Shown one piece after another: positions 34,206-48,100 of a stretch of DNA of 64,000 nt. The position numbers and the translations under genes are program-made. The DNA is from Solea solea (Eukaryota; Chordata; Actinopteri; Pleuronectiformes; Soleidae). Under the pieces are notes generated by a model. The model was not told where the DNA came from. It was given only the letters and a program-made list of their open reading frames with translations, and did not search any database. How positions within the stretch are numbered: the stretch's first letter is position 1; every line of letters begins with the position of its first letter. The stretch is taken from positions 11,633,738 through 11,697,737 of the forward strand of contig NC_081137.1 in assembly GCF_958295425.1 (NCBI RefSeq). Reading direction: 5' to 3'.

Positions 34206-35560
34206 GTCATAGTATAGTATGTCGTCCGAAATCACTCAAAAAAGTCATAGTAGAGTATGTCGTCCAAAATTGGTCAAAAACAGTCATAGTATAGTATGTC
34301 GTCCGAAATCGGTCAAAAACAGTCATAGTATAGTATGTCGTCTGAAATCGGTCAAAAACAGTCATGGTATAGTATGTCGTCCAAAATCGGTCAAAAAAGT
34401 CATAGTATAGTATGTTGTCCAAAATCGGTCAAAAAAGTCATAGTATAGTATGTCGTCCAAAATCGGCCAAAAACCTCATAGTATAGTATGTCGTCCAAAA
34501 TCGCTCAAAAACGTCATAGTATAGTATGTCGTCCAAAATTACTCAAAAAAGTCATAGTATAGTATGTCGTCCAAAATCACTCAAAAAAGTCATAGTATAG
34601 TATGTCGTCCAAAATCGGTCAAAAATAGTCATAGTATAGTATGTCGTCCTAAATCGGTCAAAAAAGTCATAGTATAGTATGTCGTCCAAAATCCGTCAAA
34701 AAAGTCATAGTATAGTATGTCGTCCAAAATCGGTCAAAAACAGTCATAGTATAGTATGTCGTCCAAAATCGGCCAAAAACGTCATAGTATAGTATGTCGT
34801 CCAAAATCGGTCCAAAAAGTCATAGTATATTATGTCGTCCAAAATTGGTAAAAAAAAGTCATAGTATAGTATGTCGTCCACAATGGGTCAAAAAAGTCAT
34901 AGTATAGTATGTCGTCCAAAATCGGTCAAAAACGTCATAGTATAGTATGTCTTCCAAAATCTGCCAAAAACCTCATAGTATAGTATGTCGTCCAAAATCG
35001 GTCAAAAAAGTCATAGTATAGTATGTCGTCCAAAATCGGTAAAAAACGTCATAGTATAGTATGTCGTCCAAAATCCGTCAAAAAAGTCATAGTATAGTAT
35101 GTCGTCCAAAATCTGTAAAAAACATCATAGTATAGTATGTCGTCCAAAATCCGTCAAAAAAGTCATAGTATAGTATGTCGTCCAATATCGGTCAAAAAAG
35201 TCATAGTATAGTATGTCGTCCAAAATCCGTCAAAAAAGTCATAGTATAGTATGTCGTCCAATATCGGTCAAAAAAGTCATAGTATAGTATGTCGTCCAAA
35301 ATCGGTCAAAAATAGTCATAGTATAGTATGTCGTCCAAAATCGGTTAAAAACGTCATAGTATAGTATGTCGTCCAAAATCGGTCAAAAACGTCATAGTAT
35401 ATATCGTATGTCGTCCAAAATCGGCCACAAACAGTCATAGTATAGTATGTCGTCCAAAATTACTCAAAAAAGTCATAGTATAGTATGTCGTCCAAAATCA
35501 CTCAAAAAAGTCATAGTATAGTATGTCGTCCAAAATCGGTCAAAAACGTCATGGTATAGT

Positions 35561-35944
35561 CAGTCAGTCAGTCATCATCTACCGCTTTATCCTCCACTAG
35601 AGGGTCGCGGGGGGTGCTGTGCCAATCTCAGCTACATCGGGCGATAGGCGGGGTACACCCTGGACAGTTCGCCAGTCCATCGCAGGGCCACACACAGATA
35701 GAGACAAACAACCATTCACTCTCACACTCACTCCTATGGTCAATTTGGAGTGTCCAATTTACCTATCCCCACATTGCATGTTTTTGGACTGTGGGAGGAA
35801 GCCGGAGTACCCGGAGAGAACCCACGCACACACGGGGAGAACATGCAAACTCCATGCAGAAAGGCCCTTGTTCCAACCGGGGCTCGAACCCGGGTCTTCT
35901 CGCTGCAAGGCGAGAGTGCTAACCACTACACCACCGTGTGGCCC
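35561..35944 (-). mobile_element. Full-length SINE inserted in the satellite
   Basis: A complete reverse-orientation copy of the 25153 SINE, from the GACT tail (35561-35573) to the tRNA-like head ending in GGGCC. It splits a satellite unit: GTCATGGTATAGT lies on its left and GTCATAGTATAGT on its right, which may be a 13-bp target duplication with one mismatch or simply two neighbouring unit positions. It is very similar to the lectin-intron copy, so the insertion is probably young. Confidence 0.88.
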
Positions 35945-37091
35945 TGTCATAGTATAGTATGTCGTCCAAAATCTGTAAAAAACATCATAGTATAGTATGT
36001 CGTCCATAATTACTCAAAAAAGTCATAGTATAGTATGTCGTCCAAAATCGGTCAAAAACGTCATGTATGTCGTCCAAAATCGGTCAAAAAAGTCATAGTA
36101 TAGTATGTCTTCCAAAATCGGTCAGAATAGTCATAGTATAGTATGTCGTCCAAAATCGGCCAAAAAAGTCATAGTATAGTATGTCGTCCAAAATCAGTCA
36201 AAAAAGTCATAGTATAGTATGTCGTCCAAAATCGGTCAAAAACGTCATGTATGTCGTCCAAAATCGGTCAAAAAAGTCATAGTATAGTATAGTATGTCTT
36301 CCAAAATCGGTCAGAATAGTCATAGTATAGTATGTCGTCCAAAATCGGCCAAAAATCTCATAGTATAGTATGTCGTCCAAAATCGGTCAAAAAAGTTATA
36401 GTATAGTATGTCGTCCAAAATCGGTTAAAAACGTCATAGTATAGTATGTCGTTCAAAATCGGTCAAAAACGTCATAGTATATATCGTATGTCGTCCAAAA
36501 TCGGCCACAAACAGTCATAGTATAGTATGTCGTCCAAAATTACTCAAAAAAGTCATAGTATAGTATGTCGTCCAAAATCACTCAAAAAAGTCATAGTATA
36601 GTATGTCGTCCAAAATCGGTCAAAAACGTCATGGTATAGTATGTCGTCCAAAATCACTCAAAAAAGTCATAGTATAGTATGTCGTCCACAATCGGTCAAA
36701 AAAGTCATAGAATAGTATGTCTTCCAAAATCGGTCAGAATAGTCATAGTATAGTATGTCGTCCAAAATCACTCAAAAAAGTCATAGTATAGTATGTCATC
36801 CAAAATCTGTAAAAAACGTCATGGTATAGTATGTCGTCCAAAATCGGTCAAAAAAGTCATAGTATAGTATGTCGTCCAAAATCAGTCAAAAAAGTCATAG
36901 TATAGTATGTCGTCCAAAATCGGTCAAAAAAGTCATAGTATAGTATGTCATCCAAAATCACTCAAAAAAGTCATAGTATAGTATGTCGTCCAAAATTTGT
37001 AAAAAAAAGTCATAGTATAGTATGTCGTCCAAAATCGGTCAAAAACGTCATAGTATAGTATGTCGTCCAAAATCGGCCAAAAACCTCATAG

Positions 37092-38704
37092 TATAGTATG
37101 TCTTCCAAAATCGGTCAAAAAAGTCATAGTATAGTATGTCTTCCAAAATCGGTCAGAATAGTCATAGTATAGTATGTCGTCCAAAATCGGTCAAAAACGT
37201 CATAGTATAGTATGTCGTCCAAAATCACTCAAAAACGTCATAGAATAGTATGTCGTCCAAAATCACTCAAAAAAGTCATAGTATAGTATGTCGTCCAAAA
37301 TCACTCAAAAAAGTCATAGTAGAGTATGTCGTCCAAAATTGGTCAAAAACAGTCATAGTATAGTATGTCGTCCGAAATCGGTCAAAAACAGTCATAGTAT
37401 AGTATGTCGTCCGAAATTGGTCAAAAACAGTCATAGTATAGTATGTCGTCCAAAATCGGTCAAAAAAGTCATAGTATAGTATGTCGTCCAAAATCGGTCA
37501 AAAAAGTCATAGTATAGTATGTCGTCCAAAATCGGTCAAAAATAGTCATAGTATAGTATGTCGTCCACAATGGGTCAAAAAAGTCATAGTATAGTATGTC
37601 GTCCACAATGGGTCAAAAAAGTCATAGTATAGTATGTCGTCCAAAATCGGTCAAAAACGTCATAGTATAGTATGTCGTCCAAAATCACTCAAAAAAGTCA
37701 TAGTATAGTATGTCGTCCACAATGGGTCAAAAAAGTCATAGTATAGTATGTCGTCCAAAATCACTCAAAAACGTCATAGAATAGTATGTCGTCCAAAATC
37801 ACTCAAAAAAGTCATAGTATAGTATGTCGTCCAAAATCACTCAAAAAAGTCATAGTAGAGTATGTCGTCCAAAATTGGTCAAAAACAGTCATAGTATAGT
37901 ATGTCGTCCGAAATCGGTCAAAAACAGTCATAGTATAGTATGTCGTCCAAAATCACTCAAAAAAGTCATAGTATAGTATGTCGTCCAAAATCACTCAAAA
38001 AAGTCATAGTAGAGTATGTCGTCCAAAATTGGTCAAAAACAGTCATAGTATAGTATGTCGTCCGAAATCGGTCAAAAACAGTCATAGTATAGTATGTCGT
38101 CCGAAATCGGTCAAAAACAGTCATAGTATAGTATGTCGTCCAAAATCGGTCAAAAAAGTCATAGTATAGTATGTCGTCCAAAATCGGTCAAAAAAGTCAT
38201 AGTATAGTATGTCGTCCAAAATCGGTCAAAAATAGTCATAGTATAGTATGTCGTCCACAATGGGTCAAAAAAGTCATAGTATAGTATGTCGTCCACAATG
38301 GGTCAAAAAAGTCATAGTATAGTATGTCGTCCAAAATCGTTCAAAAACGTCATAGTATAGTATGTCGTCCAAAATCACTCAAAAAAGTCATAGTATAGTA
38401 TGTCGTCCACAATGGGTCAAAAAAGTCATAGTATAGTATGTCGTCCAAAATCGGTCAAAAACGTCATAGTATAGTATGTCGTCCAAAATCACTCAAAAAA
38501 GTCATAGTATAGTATGTCGTCCAAAATCACTCAAAAAAGTCATAGTATAGTATGTCGTCCAAAATCACTCAAAAAAGTCATAGTATAGTATGTCGTCCAA
38601 AATCGGTCAAAAATAGTCATAGTATAGTATGTCTTCCAAAATCTGCCACAAACCTCATAGTATAGTATGTCGTCCAAAATCGGTCAAAAAAGTCATAGTA
38701 TAGT
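37092..38704 (+). repeat. Higher-order satellite block, copy A
   Basis: A block of about 1.6 kb whose order of unit variants recurs at +6457 bp (43549-45161) almost base for base. Internally a segment repeats at 690 bp (for example 37276 and 37966). It is marked by CCGAAATC and CACAATGGG units. Confidence 0.8.
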
Positions 38705-41700
38705 ATGTCTTCCAAAATCTGCCACAAACCTCATAGTATAGTATGTCGTCCAAAATCGGTCAAAAAAGTCATAGTATAGTATGTCATCCAAAATCACTCA
38801 AAAAAGTCATAGTATAGTATGTCGTCCAAAATCTGTAAAAAAAAGTCATAGTATAGTATGTCGTCCAAAATCGGTCAAAAACGTCATAGTATAGTATGTC
38901 GTCCAAAATCGGTCAAAAACGTCATGTATGTCGTCCAAAATCGGTCAAAAAAGTCATAGTATAGTATGTCTTCCAAAATCGGTCAGAATAGTCATAGTAT
39001 AGTATCTCGTCCAAAATCGGCCAAAAATCTCATAGTATAGTATGTCGTCCAAAATCGGTCAAAAAAGTTATAGTATAGTATGTCGTCCAAAATCGGTTAA
39101 AAACGTCATAGTATAGTATGTCGTCCAAAATCGGTCAAAAACGTCATAGTATATATCGTATGTCGTCCAAAATCGGCCACAAACAGTCATAGTATAGTAT
39201 GTCGTCCAAAATTACTCAAAAAAGTCATAGTATAGTATGTCGTCCAAAATCACTCAAAGAAGTCATAGTATAGTATGTCGTCCAAAATCGGTCAAAAACG
39301 TCATGGTATAGTATGTCGTCCAAAATCACTCAAAAAAGTCATAGTATAGTATGTCGTCCACAATCGGTCAAAAAAGTCATAGAATAGTATGTCTTCCAAA
39401 ATCGGTCAGAATAGTCATAGTATAGTATGTCGTCCAAAATCACTCAAAAAAGTCATAGTATAGTATGTCGTCCAAAATCTGTAAAAAACGTCATGGTATA
39501 GTATGTCGTCCAAAATCGGTCAAAAAAGTCATAGTATAGTATGTCGTCCAAAATCAGTCAAAAAAGTCATAGTATAGTATGTCGTCCAAAATCAGTCAAA
39601 AAAGTCATAGTATAGTATGTCGTCCAAAATCGGTCAAAAAAGTCATAGTATAGTATGTCATCCAAAATCACTCAAAAAAGTCATAGTATAGTATGTCGTC
39701 CAAAATCTGTAAAAAAAAGTCATAGTATAGTATGTCGTCCAAAATCGGTCAAAAACGTCATAGTATAGTATGTCGTCCAAAATCGGCCAAAAACCTCATA
39801 GTATAGTATGTCTTCCAAAATCGGTCAAAAAAGTCATAGTATAGTATGTCGTCCAAAATCGGCCAAAAACCTCATAGTATAGTATGTCGTCCAAAATCGG
39901 TCAAAAAAGTCATAGTATAGTATGTCATCCAAAATCACTCAAAAAAGTCATAGTATAGTATGTCGTCCAAAATCTGTAAAAAACATCATAGTATAGTATG
40001 TCGTCCATAATTACTCAAAAAAGTCATAGTATAGTATGTCGTCCAAAATCGGTCAAAAACGTCATGTATGTCGTCCAAAATCGGTCAAAAAAGTCATAGT
40101 ATAGTATGTCTTCCAAAATCGGTCAGAATAGTCATAGTATAGTATGTCGTCCAAAATCGGCCAAAAAAGTCATAGTATAGTATGTCGTCCAAAATCAGTC
40201 AAAAAAGTCATAGTATAGTATGTCGTCCAAAATCGGTCAAAAACGTCATGTATGTCGTCCAAAATCGGTCAAAAAAGTCATAGTATAGTATGTCTTCCAA
40301 AATCGGTCAGAATAGTCATAGTATAGTATGTCGTCCAAAATCGGCCAAAAATCTAATAGTATAGTATGTCGTCCAAAATCGGTCAAAAAAGTTATAGTAT
40401 AGTATGTCGTCCAAAATCGGTTAAAAACGTCATAGTATAGTATGTCGTTCAAAATCGGTCAAAAACGTCATAGTATATATCGTATGTCGTCCAAAATCGG
40501 CCACAAACAGTCATAGTATAGTATGTCGTCCAAAATTACTCAAAAAAGTCATAGTATAGTATGTCGTCCAAAATCACTCAAAAAAGTCATAGTATAGTAT
40601 GTCGTCCAAAATCGGTCAAAAACGTCATGGTATAGTTTGTCGTCCAAAATCACTCAAAAAAGTCATAGTATAGTATGTCGTCCACAATCGGTCAAAAAAG
40701 TCATAGAATAGTATGTCTTCCAAAATCGGTCAGAATAGTCATAGTATAGTATGTCGTCCAAAATCACTCAAAAAAGTCATAGTATAGTATGTCGTCCAAA
40801 ATCACTCAAAAAAGTCATAGTATAGTATGTCGTCCAAAATCAGTCAAAAAAGTCATAGTATAGTATGTCGTCCAAAATCGGTCAAAAAAGTCATAGTATA
40901 GTATGTCATCCAAAATCACTCAAAAAAGTCATAGTATAGTATGTCGTCCAAAATCTGTAAAAAAAAGTCATAGTATAGTATGTCGTCCAAAATCGGTCAA
41001 AAACGTCATAGTATAGTATGTCGTCCAAAATCGGCCAAAAACCTCATAGTATAGTATGTCTTCCAAAATCGGTCAGAATAGTCATAGTATAGTATGTCGT
41101 CCAAAATCGGCCAAAAACCTCATAGTATAGTATGTCGTCCAAAATCGGTCAAAAAAGTCATAGTATAGTATGTCATCCAAAATCACTCAAAAAAGTCATA
41201 GTATAGTATGTCGTCCAAAATCTGTAAAAAACATCATAGTATAGTATGTCGTCCATAATTACTCAAAAAAGTCATAGTATAGTATGTCGTCCAAAATCGG
41301 TCAAAAACGTCATGTATGTCGTCCAAAATCGGTCAAAAAAGTCATAGTATAGTATGTCTTCCAAAATCGGTCAGAATAGTCATAGTATAGTATGTCGTCC
41401 AAAATCGGCCAAAAAAGTCATAGTATAGTATGTCGTCCAAAATCAGTCAAAAAAGTCATAGTATAGTATGTCGTCCAAAATCGGTCAAAAACGTCATGTA
41501 TGTCGTCCAAAATCGGTCAAAAAAGTCATAGTATAGTATGTCTTCCAAAATCGGTCAGAATAGTCATAGTATAGTATGTCGTCCAAAATCGGCCAAAAAT
41601 CTCATAGTATAGTATGTCGTCCAAAATCGGTCAAAAAAGTTATAGTATAGTATGTCGTCCAAAATCGGTTAAAAACGTCATAGTATAGTATGTCGTTCAA

Positions 41701-43548
41701 AATCGGTCAAAAACGTCATAGTATATATCGTATGTCGTCCAAAATCGGCCACAAACAGTCATAGTATAGTATGTCGTCCAAAATTACTCAAAAAAGTCAT
41801 AGTATAGTATGTCGTCCAAAATCACTCAAAAAAGTCATAGTATAGTATGTCGTCCAAAATCGGTCAAAAACGTCATGGTATAGTATGTCGTCCAAAATCA
41901 CTCAAAAAAGTCATAGTATAGTATGTCGTCCACAATCGGTCAAAAACGTCATGTATGTCGTCCAAAATCGGTCAAAAAAGTCATAGTATAGTATGTCTTC
42001 CAAAATCGGTCAGAATAGTCATAGTATAGTATCTCGTCCAAAATCGGCCAAAAATCTCATAGTATAGTATGTCGTCCAAAATCAGTCAAAAAAGTTATAG
42101 TATAGTTTGTCGTCCAAAATCGGTTAAAAACGTCATAGTATAGTATGTCGTCCAAAATCGGTCAAAAACGTCATAGTATATATCGTATGTCGTCCAAAAT
42201 CGGCCACAAACAGTCATAGTATAGTATGTCGTCCAAAATTACTCAAAAAAGTCATAGTATAGTATGTCGTCCAAAATCACTCAAAAAAGTCATAGTATAG
42301 TATGTCGTCCAAAATCGGTCAAAAACGTCATGGTATAGTATGTCGTCCAAAATCACTCAAAAAAGTCATAGTATAGTATGTCGTCCACAATCGGTCAAAA
42401 AAGTCATAGAATAGTATGTCTTCCAAAATCGGTCAGAATAGTCATAGTATAGTATGTCGTCCAAAATCAGTCAAAAAAGTCATAGTATAGTATGTCGTCC
42501 AAAATCAGTCAAAAAAGTCATAGTATAGTATGTCGTCCAAAATCAGTCAAAAAAGTCATAGTATAGTATGTCGTCCAAAATCGGTCAAAAAAGTCATAGT
42601 ATAGTATGTCATCCAAAATCACTCAAAAAAGTCATAGTATAGTATGTCGTCCAAAATCTGTAAAAAAAAGTCATAGTATAGTATGTCGTCCAAAATCGGT
42701 CAAAAACGTCATAGTATAGTATGTCGTCCAAAATCGGCCAAAAACCTCATAGTATAGTATGTCTTCCAAAATCGGTCAAAAAAGTCATAGTATAGTATGT
42801 CTTCCAAAATCGGTCAGAATAGTCATAGTATAGTATGTCGTCCAAAATCGGCCAAAAACCTCATAGTATAGTATGTCGTCCAAAATCGGTCAAAAAAGTC
42901 ATAGTATAGTATGTCATCCAAAATCACTCAAAAAAGTCATAGTATAGTATGTCGTCCAAAATCTGTAAAAAACATCATAGTATAGTATGTCGTCCATAAT
43001 TACTCAAAAAAGTCATAGTATAGTATGTCGTCCAAAATCGGTCAAAAACGTCATGTATGTCGTCCAAAATCGGTCAAAAAAGTCATAGTATAGTATGTCT
43101 TCCAAAATCGGTCAGAATAGTCATAGTATAGTATGTCGTCCAAAATCGGCCAAAAAAGTCATAGTATAGTATGTCGTCCAAAATCAGTCAAAAAAGTCAT
43201 AGTATAGTATGTCGTCCAAAATCGGTCAAAAACGTCATGTATGTCGTCCAAAATCGGTCAAAAAAGTCATAGTATAGTATAGTATGTCTTCCAAAATCGG
43301 TCAGAATAGTCATAGTATAGTATGTCGTCCAAAATCGGCCAAAAATCTCATAGTATAGTATGTCGTCCAAAATCGGTCAAAAAAGTTATAGTATAGTATG
43401 TCGTCCAAAATCGGTTAAAAACGTCATAGTATAGTATGTCGTTCAAAATCGGTCAAAAACGTCATAGTATATATCGTATGTCGTCCAAAATCGGCCACAA
43501 ACAGTCATAGTATAGTATGTCGTCCAAAATTACTCAAAAAAGTCATAG

Positions 43549-45161
43549 TATAGTATGTCTTCCAAAATCGGTCAAAAAAGTCATAGTATAGTATGTCTTC
43601 CAAAATCGGTCAGAATAGTCATAGTATAGTATGTCGTCCAAAATCGGTCAAAAACGTCATAGTATAGTATGTCGTCCAAAATCACTCAAAAACGTCATAG
43701 AATAGTATGTCGTCCAAAATCACTCAAAAAAGTCATAGTATAGTATGTCGTCCAAAATCACTCAAAAAAGTCATAGTAGAGTATGTCGTCCAAAATTGGT
43801 CAAAAACAGTCATAGTATAGTATGTCGTCCGAAATCGGTCAAAAACAGTCATAGTATAGTATGTCGTCCGAAATTGGTCAAAAACAGTCATAGTATAGTA
43901 TGTCGTCCAAAATCGGTCAAAAAAGTCATAGTATAGTATGTCGTCCAAAATCGGTCAAAAAAGTCATAGTATAGTATGTCGTCCAAAATCGGTCAAAAAT
44001 AGTCATAGTATAGTATGTCGTCCACAATGGGTCAAAAAAGTCATAGTATAGTATGTCGTCCACAATGGGTCAAAAAAGTCATAGTATAGTATGTCGTCCA
44101 AAATCGGTCAAAAACGTCATAGTATAGTATGTCGTCCAAAATCACTCAAAAAAGTCATAGTATAGTATGTCGTCCACAATGGGTCAAAAAAGTCATAGTA
44201 TAGTATGTCGTCCAAAATCACTCAAAAACGTCATAGAATAGTATGTCGTCCAAAATCACTCAAAAAAGTCATAGTATAGTATGTCGTCCAAAATCACTCA
44301 AAAAAGTCATAGTAGAGTATGTCGTCCAAAATTGGTCAAAAACAGTCATAGTATAGTATGTCGTCCGAAATCGGTCAAAAACAGTCATAGTATAGTATGT
44401 CGTCCAAAATCACTCAAAAAAGTCATAGTATAGTATGTCGTCCAAAATCACTCAAAAAAGTCATAGTAGAGTATGTCGTCCAAAATTGGTCAAAAACAGT
44501 CATAGTATAGTATGTCGTCCGAAATCGGTCAAAAACAATCATAGTATAGTATGTCGTCCGAAATCGGTCAAAAACAGTCATAGTATAGTATGTCGTCCAA
44601 AATCGGTCAAAAAAGTCATAGTATAGTATGTCGTCCAAAATCGGTCAAAAAAGTCATAGTATAGTATGTCGTCCAAAATCGGTCAAAAATAGTCATAGTA
44701 TAGTATGTCGTCCACAATGGGTCAAAAAAGTCATAGTATAGTATGTCGTCCACAATGGGTCAAAAAAGTCATAGTATAGTATGTCGTCCAAAATCGTTCA
44801 AAAACGTCATAGTATAGTATGTCGTCCAAAATCACTCAAAAAAGTCATAGTATAGTATGTCGTCCACAATGGGTCAAAAAAGTCATAGTATAGTTTGTCG
44901 TCCAAAATCGGTCAAAAACGTCATAGTATAGTATGTCGTCCAAAATCACTCAAAAAAGTCATAGTATAGTATGTCGTCCAAAATCACTCAAAAAAGTCAT
45001 AGTATAGTATGTCGTCCAAAATCACTCAAAAAAGTCATAGTATAGTATGTCGTCCAAAATCGGTCAAAAATAGTCATAGTATAGTATGTCTTCCAAAATC
45101 TGCCACAAACCTCATAGTATAGTATGTCGTCCAAAATCGGTCAAAAAAGTCATAGTATAGT
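43549..45161 (+). repeat. Higher-order satellite block, copy B
   Basis: The same order of variants as copy A, with only scattered substitutions such as AACAATCATAG near 44536. The internal 690-bp repeat is also present (43733 and 44423). Confidence 0.8.
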
Positions 45162-48100
45162 ATGTCATCCAAAATCACTCAAAAAAGTCATAGTATAGTA
45201 TGTCGTCCAAAATCTGTAAAAAACATCATAGTATAGTATGTCGTCCAAAATTACTCAAAAAAGTCATAGTATAGTATGTCGTCCAAAATCGGTCAAAAAC
45301 GTCATGTATGTCGTCCAAAATCGGTCAAAAAAGTCATAGTATAGTATGTCTTCCAAAATCGGTCAGAATAGTCATAGTATAGTATCTCGTCCAAAATCGG
45401 CCAAAAATCTCATAGTATAGTATGTCGTCCAAAATCGGTCAAAAAAGTTATAGTATAGTATGTCGTCCAAAATCGGTTAAAAACGTCATAGTATAGTATG
45501 TCGTCCAAAATCGGTCAAAAACGTCATAGTATATATCGTATGTCGTCCAAAATCAGCCACAAACAGTCATAGTATAGTATGTCGTCCAAAATTACTCAAA
45601 AAAGTCATAGTATAGTATGTCGTCCAAAATCACTCAAAGAAGTCATAGTATAGTATGTCGTCCAAAATCGGTCAAAAACGTCATGGTATAGTATGTCGTC
45701 CAAAATCACTCAAAAAAGTCATAGTATAGTATGTCGTCCACAATCGGTCAAAAAAGTCATAGAATAGTATGTCTTCCAAAATCGGTCAGAATAGTCATAG
45801 TATAGTATGTCGTCCAAAATCACGCAAAAAAGTCATAGTATAGTATGTCGTCCAAAATCTGTAAAAAACGTCATGGTATAGTATGTCGTCCAAAATCGGT
45901 CAAAAAAGTCATAGTATAGTATGTCGTCCAAAATCAGTCAAAAAAGTCATAGTATAGTATGTCGTCCAAAATCAGTCAAAAAAGTCATAGTATAGTATGT
46001 CGTCCAAAATCGGTCAAAAAAGTCATAGTATAGTATGTCATCCAAAATCACTCAAAAAAGTCATAGTATAGTATGTCGTCCAAAATCTGTAAAAAAAAGT
46101 CATAGTATAGTATGTCGTCCAAAATCGGTCAAAAACGTCATAGTATAGTATGTCGTCCAAAATCGGCCAAAAACCTCATAGTATAGTATGTCTTCCAAAA
46201 TCGGTCAAAAAAGTCATAGTATAGTATGTCTTCCAAAATCGGTCAGAATAGTCATAGTATAGTATGTCGTCCAAAATCGGCCAAAAACCTCATAGTATAG
46301 TATGTCGTCCAAAATCGGTCAAAAAAGTCATAGTATAGTATGTCATCCAAAATCACTCAAAAAAGTCATAGTATAGTATGTCGTCCAAAATCTGTAAAAA
46401 ACATCATAGTATAGTATGTCGTCCATAATTACTCAAAAAAGTCATAGTATAGTATGTCGTCCAAAATCGGTCAAAAACGTCATGTATGTCGTCCAAAATC
46501 GGTCAAAAAAGTCATAGTATAGTATGTCTTCCAAAATCGGTCAGAATAGTCATAGTATAGTATGTCGTCCAAAATCGGCCAAAAAAGTCATAGTATAGTA
46601 TGTCGTCCAAAATCAGTCAAAAAAGTCATAGTATAGTATGTCGTCCAAAATCGGTCAAAAACGTCATGTATGTCGTCCAAAATCGGTCAAAAAAGTCATA
46701 GTATAGTATGTCTTCCAAAATCGGTCAGAATAGTCATAGTATAGTATGTCGTCCAAAATCGGCCAAAAATCTCATAGTATAGTATGTCGTCCAAAATCGG
46801 TCAAAAAAGTTATAGTATAGTATGTCGTCCAAAATCGGTTAAAAACGTCATAGTATAGTATGTCGTTCAAAATCGGTCAAAAACGTCATAGTATATATCG
46901 TATGTCGTCCAAAATCGGCCACAAACAGTCATAGTATAGTATGTCGTCCAAAATTACTCAAAAAAGTCATAGTATAGTATGTCGTCCAAAATCACTCAAA
47001 AAAGTCATAGTATAGTATGTCGTCCAAAATCGGTCAAAAACGTCATGGTATAGTATGTCGTCCAAAATCACTCAAAAAAGTCATAGTATAGTATGTCGTC
47101 CACAATCGGTCAAAAAAGTCATAGAATAGTATGTCTTCCAAAATCGGTCAGAATAGTCATAGTATAGTATGTCGTCCAAAATCACTCAAAAAAGTCATAG
47201 TATAGTATGTCGTCCAAAATCACTCAAAAAAGTCATAGTATAGTATGTCGTCCAAAATCAGTCAAAAAAGTCATAGTATAGTATGTCGTCCAAAATCGGT
47301 CAAAAAAGTCATAGTATAGTATGTCATCCAAAATCACTCAAAAAAGTCATAGTATAGTATGTCGTCCAAAATCTGTAAAAAAAAGTCATAGTATAGTATG
47401 TCGTCCAAAATCGGTCAAAAACGTCATAGTATAGTATGTCGTCCAAAATCGGCCAAAAACCTCATAGTATAGTATGTCTTCCAAAATCGGTCAAAAAAGT
47501 CATAGTATAGTATGTCTTCCAAAATCGGTCAGAATAGTCATAGTATAGTATGTCGTCCAAAATCGGCCAAAAACCTCATAGTATAGTATGTCGTCCAAAA
47601 TCTGTAAAAAACATCATAGTATAGTATGTCGTCCATAATTACTCAAAAAAGTCATAGTATAGTATGTCGTCCAAAATCGGTCAAAAACGTCATGTATGTC
47701 GTCCAAAATCGGTCAAAAAAGTCATAGTATAGTATGTCTTCCAAAATCGGTCAGAATAGTCATAGTATAGTATGTCGTCCAAAATCGGCCAAAAAAGTCA
47801 TAGTATAGTATGTCGTCCAAAATCAGTCAAAAAAGTCATAGTATAGTATGTCGTCCAAAATCGGTCAAAAACGTCATGTATGTCGTCCAAAATCGGTCAA
47901 AAAAGTCATAGTATAGTATGTCTTCCAAAATCGGTCAGAATAGTCATAGTATAGTATGTCGTCCAAAATCGGCCAAAAATCTCATAGTATAGTATGTCGT
48001 CCAAAATCGGTCAAAAAAGTTATAGTATAGTATGTCGTCCAAAATCGGTTAAAAACGTCATAGTATAGTATGTTGTTCAAAATCGGTCAAAAACGTCATA

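Noticed and set aside
35614..36007. Protein-coding genes at 35614-36007
   Set aside because: All these frames lie in the SINE copy and neighbouring satellite units, and the same peptides arise from the intron SINE.
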